From Grifola frondosa (lineage: Eukaryota > Basidiomycota > Agaricomycetes > Polyporales > Grifolaceae): 64,000 nucleotides of DNA. Of this stretch, positions 34,201 through 46,790 are shown one piece after another. Under the pieces are notes generated by a model, which had not been told where the DNA came from, made no database searches, and worked only from the letters and a program-made list of their open reading frames with translations. The position numbers and the translations under genes are program-made. Numbering within the stretch: position 1 is the stretch's first letter; each line of letters begins with the position of its first letter. The stretch is taken from assembly GCA_001683735.1 (NCBI GenBank), contig LUGG01000006.1, positions 1,612,001 through 1,676,000 of the forward strand, given 5' to 3'.

Positions 34201-34736
34201 CTTAGGCTTATGTTGTTGCGCATACCTTCAGGAACCCACAAAATATTCTGCTTGGCAGCTGCGAAAGTTCCATTGAAGACATGGTCCATGGTGATATGTT
34301 GCATGCCCTGAATGCGGTATGCCGTCCCTGTATACGACCGTGCGGCAACTATCCCGATAACGGTAGCAATTGAAATGAGAACCACAATAGAAATGACTAA
34401 TGCACGAATAGAAGACGGTCGCTACCAGAATATACTGGATGAGCTCAAAGGATAAATTATTTACGTAGTACATACCGCGCGTTTTCCTACAATGAGTTCC
34501 CCATCTTCATCCAGTGTCCCTCCGCCACGCTCAGCGTTTGCCAGAGTGTGCCGAGAGCTCTTCTCCAGAAGTTCGTCGGCTTCATCGTCTGAGCTAGGAG
34601 GGTCGAACGGTCCTTCTTCATAGTATATTTCGGGCTTGATCTGCGCTAGACTAATATCGTTTGCTTGACTGAAGCCGGACGACGTACTACCCCGGAGGTC
34701 GCCCTCCTGCGAAAGAGGTTCGTAGTGTGATCGCAT
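31241..34736 (-). CDS. Membrane dipeptidyl aminopeptidase (DPP IV / Ste13-Dap2 type)
   Basis: Type II membrane serine protease of the S9B family that removes X-Pro or X-Ala dipeptides. I start it at ATG 34736 ([10 protein letters not shown]). An acidic cytoplasmic tail of about 90 residues is followed by one membrane helix ([19 protein letters not shown], 34330-34400). The beta-propeller includes the hallmark segment [20 protein letters not shown] (about 33600) with the Glu pair that holds the substrate N-terminus. The hydrolase domain has the nucleophile in G-W-S-Y-G-G-F (Ser at about 31824, formed by a splice), Asp in HGSGDDNVH (about 31490) and His in TDSDHG (about 31365, after the last intron). 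It has many short introns. Stop TAG at 31241-31243. No lesion noticed. The gene faces away from SYS1 across a 273-bp shared upstream region. Confidence 0.9.
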
Positions 34737-35009
34737 TTCTCGGAGGACTCCGCAGGACTCCCTCTTGTAAAGAGACACTCGAGCCTAAAATGATTCTAGA
34801 TATTCTTGAGAGAACAAATTCTGCGAGGGTTTATCTAACAGATATTATAACAATGCATGAGTGAGAGCGAGAATGAAAGAGTGAGGTGAGATTCTATTTG
34901 CGTGGTGCCGCCCGGTGCGCGCAGCAACATCCATAGCCACATTCAGCCTTTATTATTATTTTAGTAAGTAGCAATTCCAGTATGTAACTTTAGCCCTTAA
35001 GTTATTCCA
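34737..35009. promoter_or_regulatory. Divergent upstream region of DPP-like gene and SYS1
   Basis: 273 bp separate the two start codons. No specific site is recognised. Confidence 0.4.
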
Positions 35010-35867
35010 ATGTTGACCACTCCAGTAACACCTGGCGACGTGCAGGTTTTGACGGTAATCACCATGGCTAAATCAACCGGATGGGATCCTGTTTTGCTCA
35101 TATCTCAGGTTAGTAAAGCATGATTTGAAGTTCGTGGATATAACTTGTTGCCGCAGATTGTATCTATGCAGACACTACATTACATCACCCTCGCTGTCCT
35201 GATTCCGCCTCTGCTCACTATTTTCGCGGAACCAAGCTCTCTAGAATATGAAGGCGGCGCTGCAAATGTTGGTATGCCTTGTCTCTTTGGGCATGACATA
35301 AGAAGGTGATGAGACCTCCTGCAGGAATGATCATGGATTGGCGCGAGATGGCGGGAAAGCCCACCGTGCGTGCACTACCAGGAGAGCGTCCATGGAGTTC
35401 CTGGCGTTCTGTCTGGAGCGGCGGGAAGCAAGTCAGCTCTGGGGAACTCCAAGAAGGAGGGCTGAGTGGTCAAATCGATCCCATACGTGGATGGATAATT
35501 GGCGCATGTTGGTTAGCCGCATCTGCAGCTGAGTGCGTGGTCTCGTAATGGGACGACATTTTGGGTCGGTAATTGATGCATACAACACAGCATATATTAC
35601 CTCTTTACACTCATCCGACGACCACGACTCATCCTGGACTTCTCTTTGACGCTCCTCTTCAATCACCTTGTTTTAACGACATATTACTCAAGTGCACTGC
35701 CTACGTCGCTGTTCTTCTGGGCAGTCGTATTGTCGAGCACCGCGTTAATGGTAATTATTGCAGAACAGCTATGCGTGAAGAGGGAGATGACGGAAGGGCT
35801 TGCGGTTGCATCGTCCAATGAAGGCGAAGATATGGAGATGGGGAGTTTATTACCTAGGCAGGATTGA
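35010..35867 (+). CDS. SYS1: Sys1 integral membrane protein of the Golgi
   Basis: Four exons: 35010-35108, 35157-35271, 35325-35532 and 35591-35867, all with GT-AG introns, giving about 232 residues. The start of the family is clear: WDPVLLISQIVSMQTLHYIT. Four hydrophobic segments follow, with DIYYLYTLIRRPRLILDFSL and the family signature FNHLVLTTYY in the last exon, then an acidic tail ending PRQD. In yeast and animals Sys1 is the Golgi receptor that recruits the Arf-like GTPase Arl3/ARFRP1 and so the Arl1-golgin tethering pathway. The middle part (residues about 75-140) has an inserted hydrophilic segment rich in Gly, Ser and Trp between helices 1 and 2. No lesion. Confidence 0.9.
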
Positions 35868-38628
35868 TGTATGCTATCAGGCTAGGGCATATTTTCGTTC
35901 CACTCGTGCTGCTGATGACATCCATTTTTCATAGAATGTCTTATGCATATTCTTCTCACACATTGTGTATTCTCGGTGCAAACCGATTCCAGTCGAGCTT
36001 CGAAGACGTCATGGACCGATGGTCTTTTTACGTATGGCCACCTTCTGTTTACTCTCGCGGTCCTTTAATTATCAGTCCATTCAGCAGTCAAGGTTCCAAT
36101 CATGGAGGAATGGGCCCTCCTGTCCAGTCTGATGGTTCATTCTACTAGCCATCTTTTCGGTATGTATACTATCTCTCTTCGTTCTGTGGCAAAATTAGGA
36201 AAGCCGCCAATGAACGAAATGGCAAGCTCATGCCACTGGGTGGCATTTTCATATGATGACTGAATTGGTCCAGTTATGTTCATTTGCAAGTTTCCGGTCC
36301 GGACAAGATCCCCTGGATTTCCTCGATTGTGGTGTTTCGGATGATCGCTGACGTTAACATTACCCTTCTGATTGGAAATACAACTTTTCGGACTCGCAGA
36401 ACCTCCACGGTGCGAGACATTTCTTCAATCTCGCACAGGGTACCTTACGCCTAGGTGATGGGGGGCTGGGAATCGTCGGCGAACTTCAACGCTAAAATTT
36501 ACCAATCACAACGGTGCAGGCTATGGTCGCTCCCGTCTCGTCAGTACGTGGGATCAAGTCCGCTCCGAACTGCCTAGCTGTCCTCGTTAATAGGCTCATC
36601 GTCCTTTGTTGACATCACGTTGTAGACAGTTCTCGACCCGGTGCGTTTTACTACCCAAGTCATGTTATCACAACCCGCCAACTCCGCTGCCGCATGACTT
36701 TCTACAGAATGAAGGTGCCTCCACTGTCGTCCACACACGCGTCAACTTGTAGCTGAAGGCAGTAATTTGTTTGGGCCCCTCGAACTTAACGCCCGTTATG
36801 GTCTGCGGGCTTATGTTTTTCTGCAACCGGCCGACGTTGCTCACCGCGATATGATAATAAGAGTCTACCAGGAGTCCCCCGGTTCCTGGAGTGTTAAGGG
36901 ATCGTCGGCTGTATGTTGAACCCGAGCATATCTCCACTTCCTCGTTCGCCGCCGCTCTTGGGGCGATGACACTTGTACCATTCTCAAGGCTCGCATGTTC
37001 CGCTTTATGATGCGCAGCTGACTGCACATGCCACTCCGGGCAGCGCTCAGCAGTCGCCGATCGAACAAACAGCGGGAGCTACCAAACAGTGTTGGTGCAT
37101 ATTCGGACTGGTCTCCTCTGGGCGTGCGAGGCGATGTCGACTTCTATCTTGTCTGCCATCTACACAGACTCGGATCGGTCACAGTTGGCCGCCTGTATAT
37201 CTGGCTGGCTTTCTGGGCGTGTCTGGGATGTCATCATTACCATATAGGGCAGCCCTCTTCGTCACGAGGCTCGAAACAACTCCGTGCAGGACTATCCTTC
37301 AAACATGCCCTCGTATCGCGATGTGCGTTTGAACGAGCTTCTGTTTACCAGGCGTCATTCACTGCTGGATTGCTCATTTCTCACAGGGACCCACTCTTGA
37401 TAAGATTTTCGTTTCCACGCTCCCAGCGTATCTGAAAGTTCGTCACCAGTGCTTTAGACAATAGTGCAACGTTTTCTGGCGACGAATTCCCGATGTTGGT
37501 GCTAAGGGGAAGATGAACTGCTGTTAGGCCCGTGTTTCCGCAACTCTCGGCATGCGCCAGTACGCCTTCGTATTGTAAGACCTTACACACCGCCCGACGC
37601 ATGGCTGCCGTTTGGCTTTAAAGGGAGACTTTTTACTCACCGCGTTTCCCAGCGTGACGTTAATGGCTGCTTCCCAATGAAGCATGCTCGAGATTTAGAT
37701 CTCAACAGTATTTCTTGATTCCCGGAGCGCCAAAAATGCAGCTGCTTATCGGTCAAGCTCCAAGAACGTGTATCGGTCACTGAGCGCAGTTTAGATGGAA
37801 AGTCAGTATGTGTTCTAATCATCCAGCAAGTGGCATGTATCTCGCCCGTCGTACGATGAGTGGCACTATCTAACTGTGTGGCGACAGGGTCAGAACTTTA
37901 CCCGAACCATCATTAATCGGTGATACCCCATGTGCTCCGCATAAGCCGACACCTTGTGTGAAGCGAAACGACCATGACTGATTAATATGGAGCCCACTAT
38001 GTGCACACCCCTAGCATGAGGTCAAGGGAGTTGTGGAGGAACATTACTCCTCAAATCTCAACTGGCTAGGAGCAGGTTCTTCCATCGTGTTCGAAGGGGT
38101 AAGGTGAGGCCAGAAATTGAAAATCTGACTACGAAGCTGGCCCTGGATGTAATAACCCCGGCACGAGGTCACAGCGATACGGTCTTCGGTTGCACTAATG
38201 CGGTAGGACCCTACCGTCATCACGGATTGCAGCGGGTGAGGTCAGTAATTACCAGATGTGCCAGGACTCGCTGCGCGCATCCGACGTCGAGCGTTTGGGA
38301 ACTGTACCAGCACAGCTTCACGTGCGTTTGAAATTATGGGCTGCGCGTGCGGAGAGACGTGTTCGAAGGTAAATAGTTTTATCTTGTGGCAATTGCGCTA
38401 CCGCTCAGCTGCGCTCAATAGTTGAATTTGCGTAATCTGGAGATCGCACGCCGCTTGCATATATTGTATTGGGCAGCCGATTACTCCGCATTATAGGCGC
38501 CCCGAAAGAGGTTGCAGCTTTCTCTCATACGTTGGCACGAGGCGACGACGGACTATAAATTGCCGAACGGTACTCGCATCACGCACCACTTGCTATTCTC
38601 CCCTACTTGCCATTCAATTCTAACACCT
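35868..38628. other. 2.8-kb gene-poor interval
   Basis: No conserved gene is visible. The longest frame (36668-37027, minus, 119 codons) has no recognisable domain and no neighbouring exon that extends it. No inverted or direct terminal repeats were found by eye. It may be an old decayed element or a transcribed non-coding region; the sequence does not tell. Confidence 0.4.
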
Positions 38629-41600
38629 ATGGACGCACTCAGAAACCTGCTTTCGCCTTTGACTACCAGTACTGGGGCTATACAGGATACTCTTGTGAGT
38701 CTGGATATAAATATGCATTGATTATCTGACACTTTGTCAGAAACTGGTGGTCATTGGAGGCACTGTTGAGACCGCCAGAAGGGCATCGGTATCGGCATGG
38801 AATGGTTTCGTCGACTGTAAGCCCCTACGTGTGCTGTGTCACTCACAATACTGACCATGGTTCATGCAGCTTTCTTCCTGACTGCGCATTTCAGTCAAGA
38901 GGACTATCCGTATGACTGGTTAGTCGTTGCCCGGTCTGGTGTCTGGAGCATCGAAAAGACACTCACATTTGTCATACAGGCTGATGCACTGGTTATCAAA
39001 GGTCAGTAGCTGCGCTTCCCAGTGCCCGAATGCTGACAGAAACGGCGGCTGATGTGGCACATCAGCAACCGGCCTGGGGTCGTAGCCGGGAGTTCGACAT
39101 CACAACCCGTTCCGTTAGCCGCCACGGTCTCACGCAGTCCACCACTGGAGATCTCGAAGAAGCCGGTGAAGATGAGGACGCTAGTGAAGTCTCGCAAGGC
39201 GGCGGCAGGAAGCGCAAGGGTAAGTGATCGCTTGTGACTTCATCGTTAATGCATCGAAGCTTATGATGCATTATAGTGGCCATCATTCCCAGTCTCGGTA
39301 AGTTCGCCTAATCGGTTTCATGATAACATCATAATGATGCTTTTCAGATACCACTCACACAATCTACTATCGTGGACATTGGCTTCGGGTATTTTTGTTA
39401 GATGACGCGTGAGATTTTGACTTTTCTGACAACTCCTTCCCAGATCACACGTACCAAGCGTTTCCAAGATTACGGCGCCTGTGCTGAACTTAAAATTAGG
39501 TAAATGCTTCCGTAATTCACCGTTCTCCGCGTTATTGAATACCGCACAGCGTTGTCGCACGGAGCAATGACATCCTCAAGAAACTCGTGCTCGAAGCCAA
39601 GCGTGAGTATGAAAAGGATGCGGAACATCGTGTCCATATTTTCATGGCAGACACGTAAGTACATCGCCCGCACTTTCATCGCTGGGGCCGATATTTCACC
39701 GCTCGGCCTGATTTCCAGCACTTATGGCTGTTGGCGATGGAATGGGGCGCGCCAAAAGCGACCCATGAGTTCTATTGTGCTAGAACCTGGCGTCAAGGAC
39801 ATGATACTCGCCGACTGCAAGGATTTCCTGTGTTCCGAAGATTGGTAAGTGAGCGATTTCGGATATTTCTATTTGTAACTCATCATGCCGCTGCCAGGTA
39901 CGCTGAGCGAGGTCAGTCATCTGCCGCCAACCTTCTGACACTTGACGCTGATGGTGATTACAGGTATTCCTTTCCGCCGTGGATATCTTCTCCACGGCGT
40001 CCCAGGAAGGTGGGTAATTACAACAGTACGGGATCAATGTCTTTCTCACGTCCCTTCCAGCGGAAAGACATCTTTGATACATAGTCTTGCCGGTGAGCTT
40101 GGGCTTGACATCTACGTCGTTAGTCTGTCATCGAAGGGGTAAGAGATCAGGCTCTAGATTTTGTTTGATTGCTGACTCCAGTTCTGCAGCATGAGTGACA
40201 ATACCCTGACAACGCTTATGGGAAATGTACCGTCGAGGTTAGTGCTATATGAGGAGCCGTGTCATGTGTTTTGACTAAATATTCTCCAGATGTATTTTGC
40301 TTCTAGAAGATCTAGACGCCGCGTTCACGCGAGGCGTGTCTCGGGACGAGACGTCCACGGGAGCGCCAACTACGAGTTCGTCATCAAGTTCGACTTCGTC
40401 TACGAAGAATAAGGATGAGAATAATGACGGATCAACTCTGAGTCTCAGCGGTCTGCTGAACAGCCTAGACGGCGTCGCCGCTGCTGAGGGCCGGTAAGCA
40501 ACGTGCTGCACTGTCCATAACGATGGCTCATTGGTGCTGCTTAGTTTGCTGTTCGCTACCACTAACCACATCGAACGCCTTGATCCAGCGCTGAGCCGTC
40601 CAGGCCGCATGGACGTGTGGGTGAATTTCAAGCATGCCACGAAGTGGCAGGCGGAGGGCATCTTCAAGTGCTTCTTCCCCGTGAAGTCCTCAACGAGTGC
40701 GACGTCATCTGCTAAGCACCCGCAGATGCGACATCGCAGGACAACCTCGCCGTCCCGAAGCGCAAGCGCGCTGCTCATGCCATTCCCCTTCTTTCTGAGG
40801 AAGAGATTTCTCAGCTTGCTAAGCGTTTTGCAGATGCTATTCCGGAGGACGAGTTGAGCGTGAGTGTCCGCACGCGTCCCTGCAATGTTCCGGCTGACCA
40901 TCCTCCAGGTTGCCTCGTTGCAAGGGTACCTTCTCAAGAACAAGACCCGCCCGCGCGAATGCGTTGACGAGGTGGCCGAATGGCACGTGGTACTTCATTT
41001 GAGCAGCGGTCATGTCTGAAACTGGCTCTTAGGATCATCCAGGAGCGCGAGATGCGTGCAAAGCTGAAGAAGGAAAAGGAAGAGGTAAGTTGTCCATATG
41101 GAGAGCCACTTTAATCGCTTCCGCTGATCGGGGTTTCAGCGCGAGGCAAGGGAGAAGAAAGAGGTACACGTCAAAGTTAATCTCGTGACGCTGTCATGCT
41201 GATGCGAACACAGGCGGAAGAGAAAGCGCACAAGGAAGTAAGTTTCTGACAGTCATATCAGCGTACCGCGCGCCGGCTGACTCGTGTTTGCAGAAGGAGA
41301 CAAAGGAAGCTAAGGAGGTAGAGTCGTCTTTTATGTCTCATTACCATTCATGTGCTCAAGTTTGAATCCCCAAGAAGGAAGAGAAGGCCACGAAGGAGGT
41401 ATGATTCTATCGGGACCGTCTCATCGTCACTTATCCAGCGCCTTATGAGCCATCCATTTGCCACAGAAGGCCGAAAAGAAGGAAATACGCGCCAAGGTCA
41501 AGAAAATTTCTTCCCGCAGTGAAGCTTCTAAGACATCCGCAATCCAAGTCCCCAACGAAAGTGCTGACAGCGCGGAAGAATCGTCGGACGCGAAGACGTC

Positions 41601-41787
41601 CAAGGACTCCTCAAGCTCCGAGTCTGACTCTACCGCTGGAGCAGACGCTGACACGGAGGAGAGTATTACCTCCGAGGAAGAGCCCGAGAAGTCTAAGGAC
41701 AGTGAGACTCCTGCGGAGGCCGTCAGTCACGATGGAAAAGAGAAATGGGTTGCAGTTAAGGCGCAGTCGCCGGACCCGAGTGTTTGA
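38629..41787 (+). CDS. BCS1-like AAA ATPase with micro-exon-encoded charged tail
   Basis: Start at 38629 ([13 protein letters not shown]). The N-terminal part has the BCS1-specific domain ([46 protein letters not shown]). Walker A is G-V-P-G-S-G-K-T, split by an intron at about 40010-40065; Walker B is [12 protein letters not shown] (about 40300), then a Ser-rich insert and the second region of homology, [22 protein letters not shown]. Bcs1 helps insert the Rieske protein into mitochondrial complex III, but Agaricomycetes have several BCS1-like paralogues with other or unknown roles. The C-terminus is a long Lys/Glu tail partly encoded by four 24-nt micro-exons (41140-41398) and a final exon (41467-41787) rich in Ser and acidic residues. 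A one-base frame change lies in a C run at about 40725, again possibly an assembly error. Confidence 0.8.
41140..41398 (+). repeat. Array of four 24-nt phase-0 micro-exons
   Basis: Exons 41140-41163, 41214-41237, 41294-41317 and 41375-41398 each have exactly 24 nt and encode [24 protein letters not shown] and K-E-E-K-A-T-K-E. Introns between them are 50, 56 and 57 bp, each GT...AG, with sequences that are not alike. The encoded eight-residue unit is a charged helical repeat. Confidence 0.8.
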
Positions 41788-42027
41788 CCGCCGATGTCCT
41801 GATCCCATGTTGCTTTCGGTCTTGCTTTCTTGGTGTTCTCGCGCGCGCCTGCCATGTTCTGATATCAGCGCGTATAGATGCGCTGTTAACGTTAACGTTC
41901 TGATGATGTGCATATGCTATGTAACGAATGATACGACCCGCATGCTGGTAACATTGAAGTGTGTGTGATCCGATGTAAACGAAAGAATCAAAGGAACAGG
42001 AACAGGTCTACAGAAGAAGCACATACA

Positions 42028-44976
42028 CTACGCAGATTTCAGAGTGACTTCCGACAGCGTCTTGAACGCGTCCTTGTACGCGTCTAGCAGAGCCTTCACG
42101 CGAGTCCGCTCGGCGACCAATGCCTCATCCTCATTCAACAGTTCACCAAATAGGTTCGGCTTGTATAGTGACGCCACGAGTCGGTTCTGTACTTGCTGGG
42201 AAGTGTTGTTGACGAGCAGGTGCATGATAGCTTTTGGCACCAGGTCCTGAATAGTCTGGCGGACAATGTTGAAATACGACGCAATCAGCGAGCGAATGAG
42301 GTTAGTCTCCATCTCTTCCCGCATCGTGAGGTGTGAACTGCCATCCGAAGCCTGCAAGAGAAACACCTCAGGTTAGCTCCATATGTATTAAAAGACAGTT
42401 AGACACATACCGCCTCGATGTGCTTGCCAAGGCTCTTCATATCAAATGCCGCATTACCGCCTTCCATAGACCGTTTGCCCGCCATCAGACCCGACTGCAG
42501 CGCCGGATCACCCCCAGTCATATCCCTACCCACCAGCGAGACCGTCGCGCCCGTGTTCGCACCGTTCGACGCTAGAACCAGACAGCGGACCTGGGCCGTT
42601 CTGCCCGAAGAAGTAATTCAGGAACGTCTCCTTCGCAGTACCTGGGTGCTGCGACGACCCGGGCTGCGGCAGCGTCTGCGCAGAGCCCGACGCATGTCGA
42701 GACGAGTGATGATGTGCCTTCGGTGACAGCCCGCGGTGGGTCGCTGCTCCGGGGGCAGCCCCGGAGGGAATTGTTCGTGCACGGTCGTGCACGGTGGAGG
42801 AGACGGAGCGGGCGTCGCGCGGGATTACGCCGTTGGTGCCATTCGCTTCGTCTGCCGACTCTTCGTCTTCGTCTGGCACCGCTGCGCCGTTGAGGGACTC
42901 AGCTGAGGAGGGCTGTTTAGCGTCAGCGTGTTTGTCCTGCAGTTGTCAGAAAGACCGAGGAGCAATCCGGGTAGAACTCACTCTTGGCAGGATTTGTTTT
43001 GGTGGGACGGCGGATGACGCTTGGGCGGCAGCGGCGGAGCCGGAGATGAACGAAGGGTGGTTAGTATTGATATACGCTGTCTGTATGTCGATTAGGCTTT
43101 GGGTGTATGCGGTCGTGGGCCCAAGGCGTTCGCGCAGAAGCTCTGAGACGACTTCGATGAGTTGCGCGTGTAGTCCAGGGAATCGTTGCAGTTCCTGCTG
43201 AAGGGGGTCAACGACACCCGAGGTAGGAGAATTTGACCGAACTCACGGCGCTCGTGCAATTGTGGCAGATCTTGACCAGCTCCTCATACACAAGTTCTAC
43301 GCAACGCAGACTCGGAGCTTCGAGCAACTTGATCTGGGGCTTCACCAATAGGTCAAATGCGATCTCCGGCACGAATAGACTTGGCCGCGGTCCTGTAGAG
43401 TTGCGTATCGCCGTTCGGATATCCTGGTTATCCAGGTTATGTGTTGCGTCGATCGACGTTAGCGCAGTGCCGAATACGTCGTTAAAGATATAGTAAATCC
43501 GTGCGCCGCCAGAAAGTTCTTTCGTGGAGATGTCGACGCTCGTTCCCTCGATAGATGCGACGAAGTCCCGAGCGAATTGTGTCATCAGACGAAGAATAAG
43601 TGCACCTTGCTGTAAACCGACATGGGTCGTGTGACAGCCTCAGAAAATGAAAGTCCCTACCTGATTGACATCACCATACACTGCCGCATCTCCGAAGGAG
43701 TTCAACTCTTGTTGCGTCTGACCCATGAGGGTGTTCAAGCGCGCTTTCATGTCCGGAAGCTTGTCTCGGATGTGGTTCATGAGAACCTGTGCAGTGAAAA
43801 TATTAAACAATCACATTCGGCGACAAGCACAATGCTCTCTAACCTGGTTCAACGTCTTCGCCAGGTACCGTGTTCCATTCTTATGTGCAATGTTCCTGTA
43901 GACGGGGTGGCTCCGGAAGAATTCGTCCTCGCTCTCCAATGCATCCTTCAAGCTCTTCTCGACGTTGATATCTTGCTGACTGCGGTTCACGATCCCGATG
44001 AATCCCAGCTTCAAAGGGTAAATCCGTCCGGTCAGGATATCGAGTGCGTTCGTACCCGCATCCATGAGGTCCAGCTTCGTCAGCACACCGATCGTCCGCC
44101 GGCCCTGTGGGTCCACAGAACGTGCTAGCTTCAGAGCTTCAGAGTTTGCTAAGTCGACATTTGCAGCAGACACCGCCAGAATCACGCTGCACTATGCTGA
44201 GTAAATTAGCCATGTAGAGCGGAGTACACACGCACCAGTTCGGCTTCGAGATGTAGTCGAGCACAAGACTGCGGATCTGCCGCTCGATGTCGCTCGGTTG
44301 GTCACCTACCGGGATCTGCGGTGCATGGCCTGAGCATGGCCATCTGTGGGAGGAGTGGAGTGGCAACGCATACCTTTGTAAGGCCGGGGAGGTCGACGAG
44401 CGTAAGGTCGAGTACGTTCGGGCTGTATATTCGCAGGTGGATAGGGAGCTTGCTGACGCCCTTGTTTTGTCCTGCGACACGGTATGTCTCCTGCTCGATC
44501 TCACGCCGCACGTCGTCGAACTCTGTGAACCGCTTGTCGATGTGCAGGAACTGGGCCCATTCCGTGTACGGCTGTGAAAACGAGGTGGCCGATTGCTCGA
44601 CGGGAGTATGGATCAGCTGGAGCACGAGTGGCCGTCGTGTGACGATGCCTTGTCCGCGGGGAAGGAAGTCTCGGCCGACAATTCTATATAGGTCGTTATG
44701 TAGAAGATCCGTTGAGTGGTGAGGGAAATAGACGCACGTTTCAAGAACACTAGACTTTCCCGCCGACTGACTTCCGACCTAACCCTCAAACGCTGTAAAT
44801 GGCCCGCTGCTAGATTCGAGTTCGGAAACAGAGACGCACCACTGCCAACTGGGGCATGTCGAGCTCCCCTCCTGCGGGTCCATGAGATAGGTACTATACA
44901 CAACGGAGAGCAACATACCAAGATTCGCGAACGTATCCTGGAGCTTATTTACGAGTTTTATGAGGTCGGCGTCCAT
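42028..44976 (-). CDS. VPS1: Dynamin-related GTPase, Vps1 type
   Basis: Starts [20 protein letters not shown] at 44976, as Vps1-type dynamins do. GTPase motifs: G1 [10 protein letters not shown] (about 44780-44740), G3 D-L-P-G in [12 protein letters not shown] (about 44400), and G4 T-K-L-D in [20 protein letters not shown] (about 44085). The middle domain continues to about 43100. A Ser/Pro/His-rich insert contains [12 protein letters not shown] (about 42600). The GTPase effector domain ends the protein: [20 protein letters not shown] to TLKSA (stop 42028). Vps1 drives membrane scission in Golgi-to-vacuole transport and peroxisome fission. There is no PH or Pro-rich domain, which excludes classical animal dynamin. 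Dnm1 is the other possibility, less likely from the N-terminus. It converges with the BCS1-like gene, the stops 240 bp apart. Confidence 0.85.
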
Positions 44977-45319
44977 GGTGGTTGAGGTAAACTTGCAAGA
45001 CGCGTTTTTGCTCAAGTCTGCAACGGCGTGCAGTCGCGTCGTCACGCGTGCGGCAGAAACCACGTGAGGGAAAATTATAAGTCACACCGACAACAGCAAT
45101 TTTTAAGAGAACAGACCGATTGCGAATGCGAAAGAGCAGAAAGAAAAATCTTTGGTTAAAGTATCTCATGCTGTCTGATGTTATCCACTGCCATCGCTAT
45201 TTAATTGACACATCCTCGGAGGGACGGTCTGATCACTCATGTTCGGACATACAGTCCTTTCACCAGCTCTATTGTAGTATACAAACTACCTAGACATGAG
45301 CAAAAGCTACAAACGCGCT

Positions 45320-46302
45320 TTAGATAGCCTTGCTCTTGACGAGCTCTGTGGACAACCGGCGATCAGATACAATCTGCTCGTGACGCAGGAATTTACTCAC
45401 GCTCGACCTCCGCGAGGGCACTCGCAAGAATTTCCTTTTGAGTCTTGTCGTTGCTGATGTTCTTCAGAACGTTGTCAATGACGGTCTTAGCAAGGTCCGC
45501 CTGTTCGCTCTCCTTTGCCTGCTGCTCGAAGCGCACCCAGCTGTCCAGCACCGCCTTCACCTCCGACGCAAGCGCGACCTTCTGGCGCTGCACAAATGCC
45601 TCGGACTCCAGCTGGGCAGTCTCCTAAAATTTGCGAAATTGACGAAATGTTTAATTATGCTAATACGAACAGCGCACCTTGGAGATAGCAAATAGGCCCT
45701 CCGTAATGGAGACGACATCCTTCATCTGTTCAACAGACTGGATGCGGTCCTTCACGGCTTGAGTATGCTCTGTGCGCGACGCGTTGAGAATGTTCTTAAT
45801 GCGGTTGATATTGCCCTCGGCCCAGTCCCGATACGGGTCCTTAACGCTCTATATTATGAACACGAACACCGCCGTTCGTCAGACTCCGTTTCACTCCACA
45901 TGGAAGGTATTGTTCAAGCTCCACATATCAAAAGCAACGGACATACCTTGTAGACGAACGCTGCCAGGATGGCGAAACCGGCCAAGATGACGGTCTCCTC
46001 GTTCACCACGTACAACTCCTGGGAAATGGCGGTCGCGAGTAAACCCGAGCCAAGGATAACGGAGCCGGTTTTAGTGAACAGACCCGGAGACGAGGGAAGA
46101 CTATTGATGATCTCCGACGCGCGTTCCGCAGGCGGGGGGTTGTTCGAGGAGCTCGCCATTCCACGACTCGCTTGGGGAAGGGTGGCGACCATCTGAGGCC
46201 GTACTTTCGAGGCTTTTTTTTCTGTTACACGACGGTTTCGAAGACTAGTGAGACAGGCTCACCTGATGCCCGCAGCGAGCTGATGGCAATCCTGGACGCC
46301 AT
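45320..46302 (-). CDS. ATP4: Mitochondrial ATP synthase subunit b (ATP4)
   Basis: Starts MASRIAISSLRAS at 46302, an Arg/Ser-rich mitochondrial presequence. After a first intron comes the mature N-terminus, then two hydrophobic stretches (SVILGSGLLATAISQELYVV and ILAGFAILAAFVYK; 46080-45960), the paired membrane helices of subunit b. The rest is a long charged helix (NRIKNILNASRTEHTQAVKD, RQKVALASEVKAVLDSWVRF) that forms the peripheral stalk. The last exon adds Q-L-V-K-S-K-A-I; stop TAA at 45320-45322. Total about 240 residues, the usual length. It works in the F1Fo ATP synthase of the inner mitochondrial membrane. No lesion. It is head-to-tail with the dynamin gene, 343 bp apart. Confidence 0.9.
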
Positions 46303-46790
46303 TTGTCGTAAAACTTGTCAGCGAAGTGAGTGGTGAGGGTAGACTGCCAACAGGCGCGCTAACTGTGCGGCCGTGGGAAACCGAACCCGATTTTTCACGA
46401 CGTTGTTTACGGGCGTCTTCCGTACTTTGATGAACTAAACTTGTGTTCCGAATCTGAGTTGTGCACACCGCTTTATACACAGCCATGTATGCGCATAGGC
46501 TGGCGTGTGGACCCTTAGACATGGAACTCGGAGTGCTCTTTCTCCCTCTGGAAAATGCTCGACCGACTGCCACAGCAACACCGGGACGATATGACCCTGT
46601 CAATAGAGGCGTGATATCGTAACGCATGATCTGCAGCTTCAGAATGCTGTATGCCAAAAAAAAACACAAGGTATCAGCGTAGTGCTTCGGAATACAGCAG
46701 AATCGTCCAACTGTGCTATTGAGGAAATAAAAGACAACAACACAGAATTATTAACTGCGTACTGGATCCTGTAAAACAGAATTCACCCTG
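46303..46790. other. Intergenic, no gene seen
   Basis: Upstream of ATP4 and downstream of the F-box gene. A 411-bp frame on the minus strand (46259-46669) overlaps ATP4's first exon and has no supporting features. Confidence 0.4.

Noticed and set aside
36668..37027. 119-codon minus-strand frame in the gene-poor interval
   Set aside because: No recognisable domain and no extension by splicing; about the length expected by chance at this GC content.
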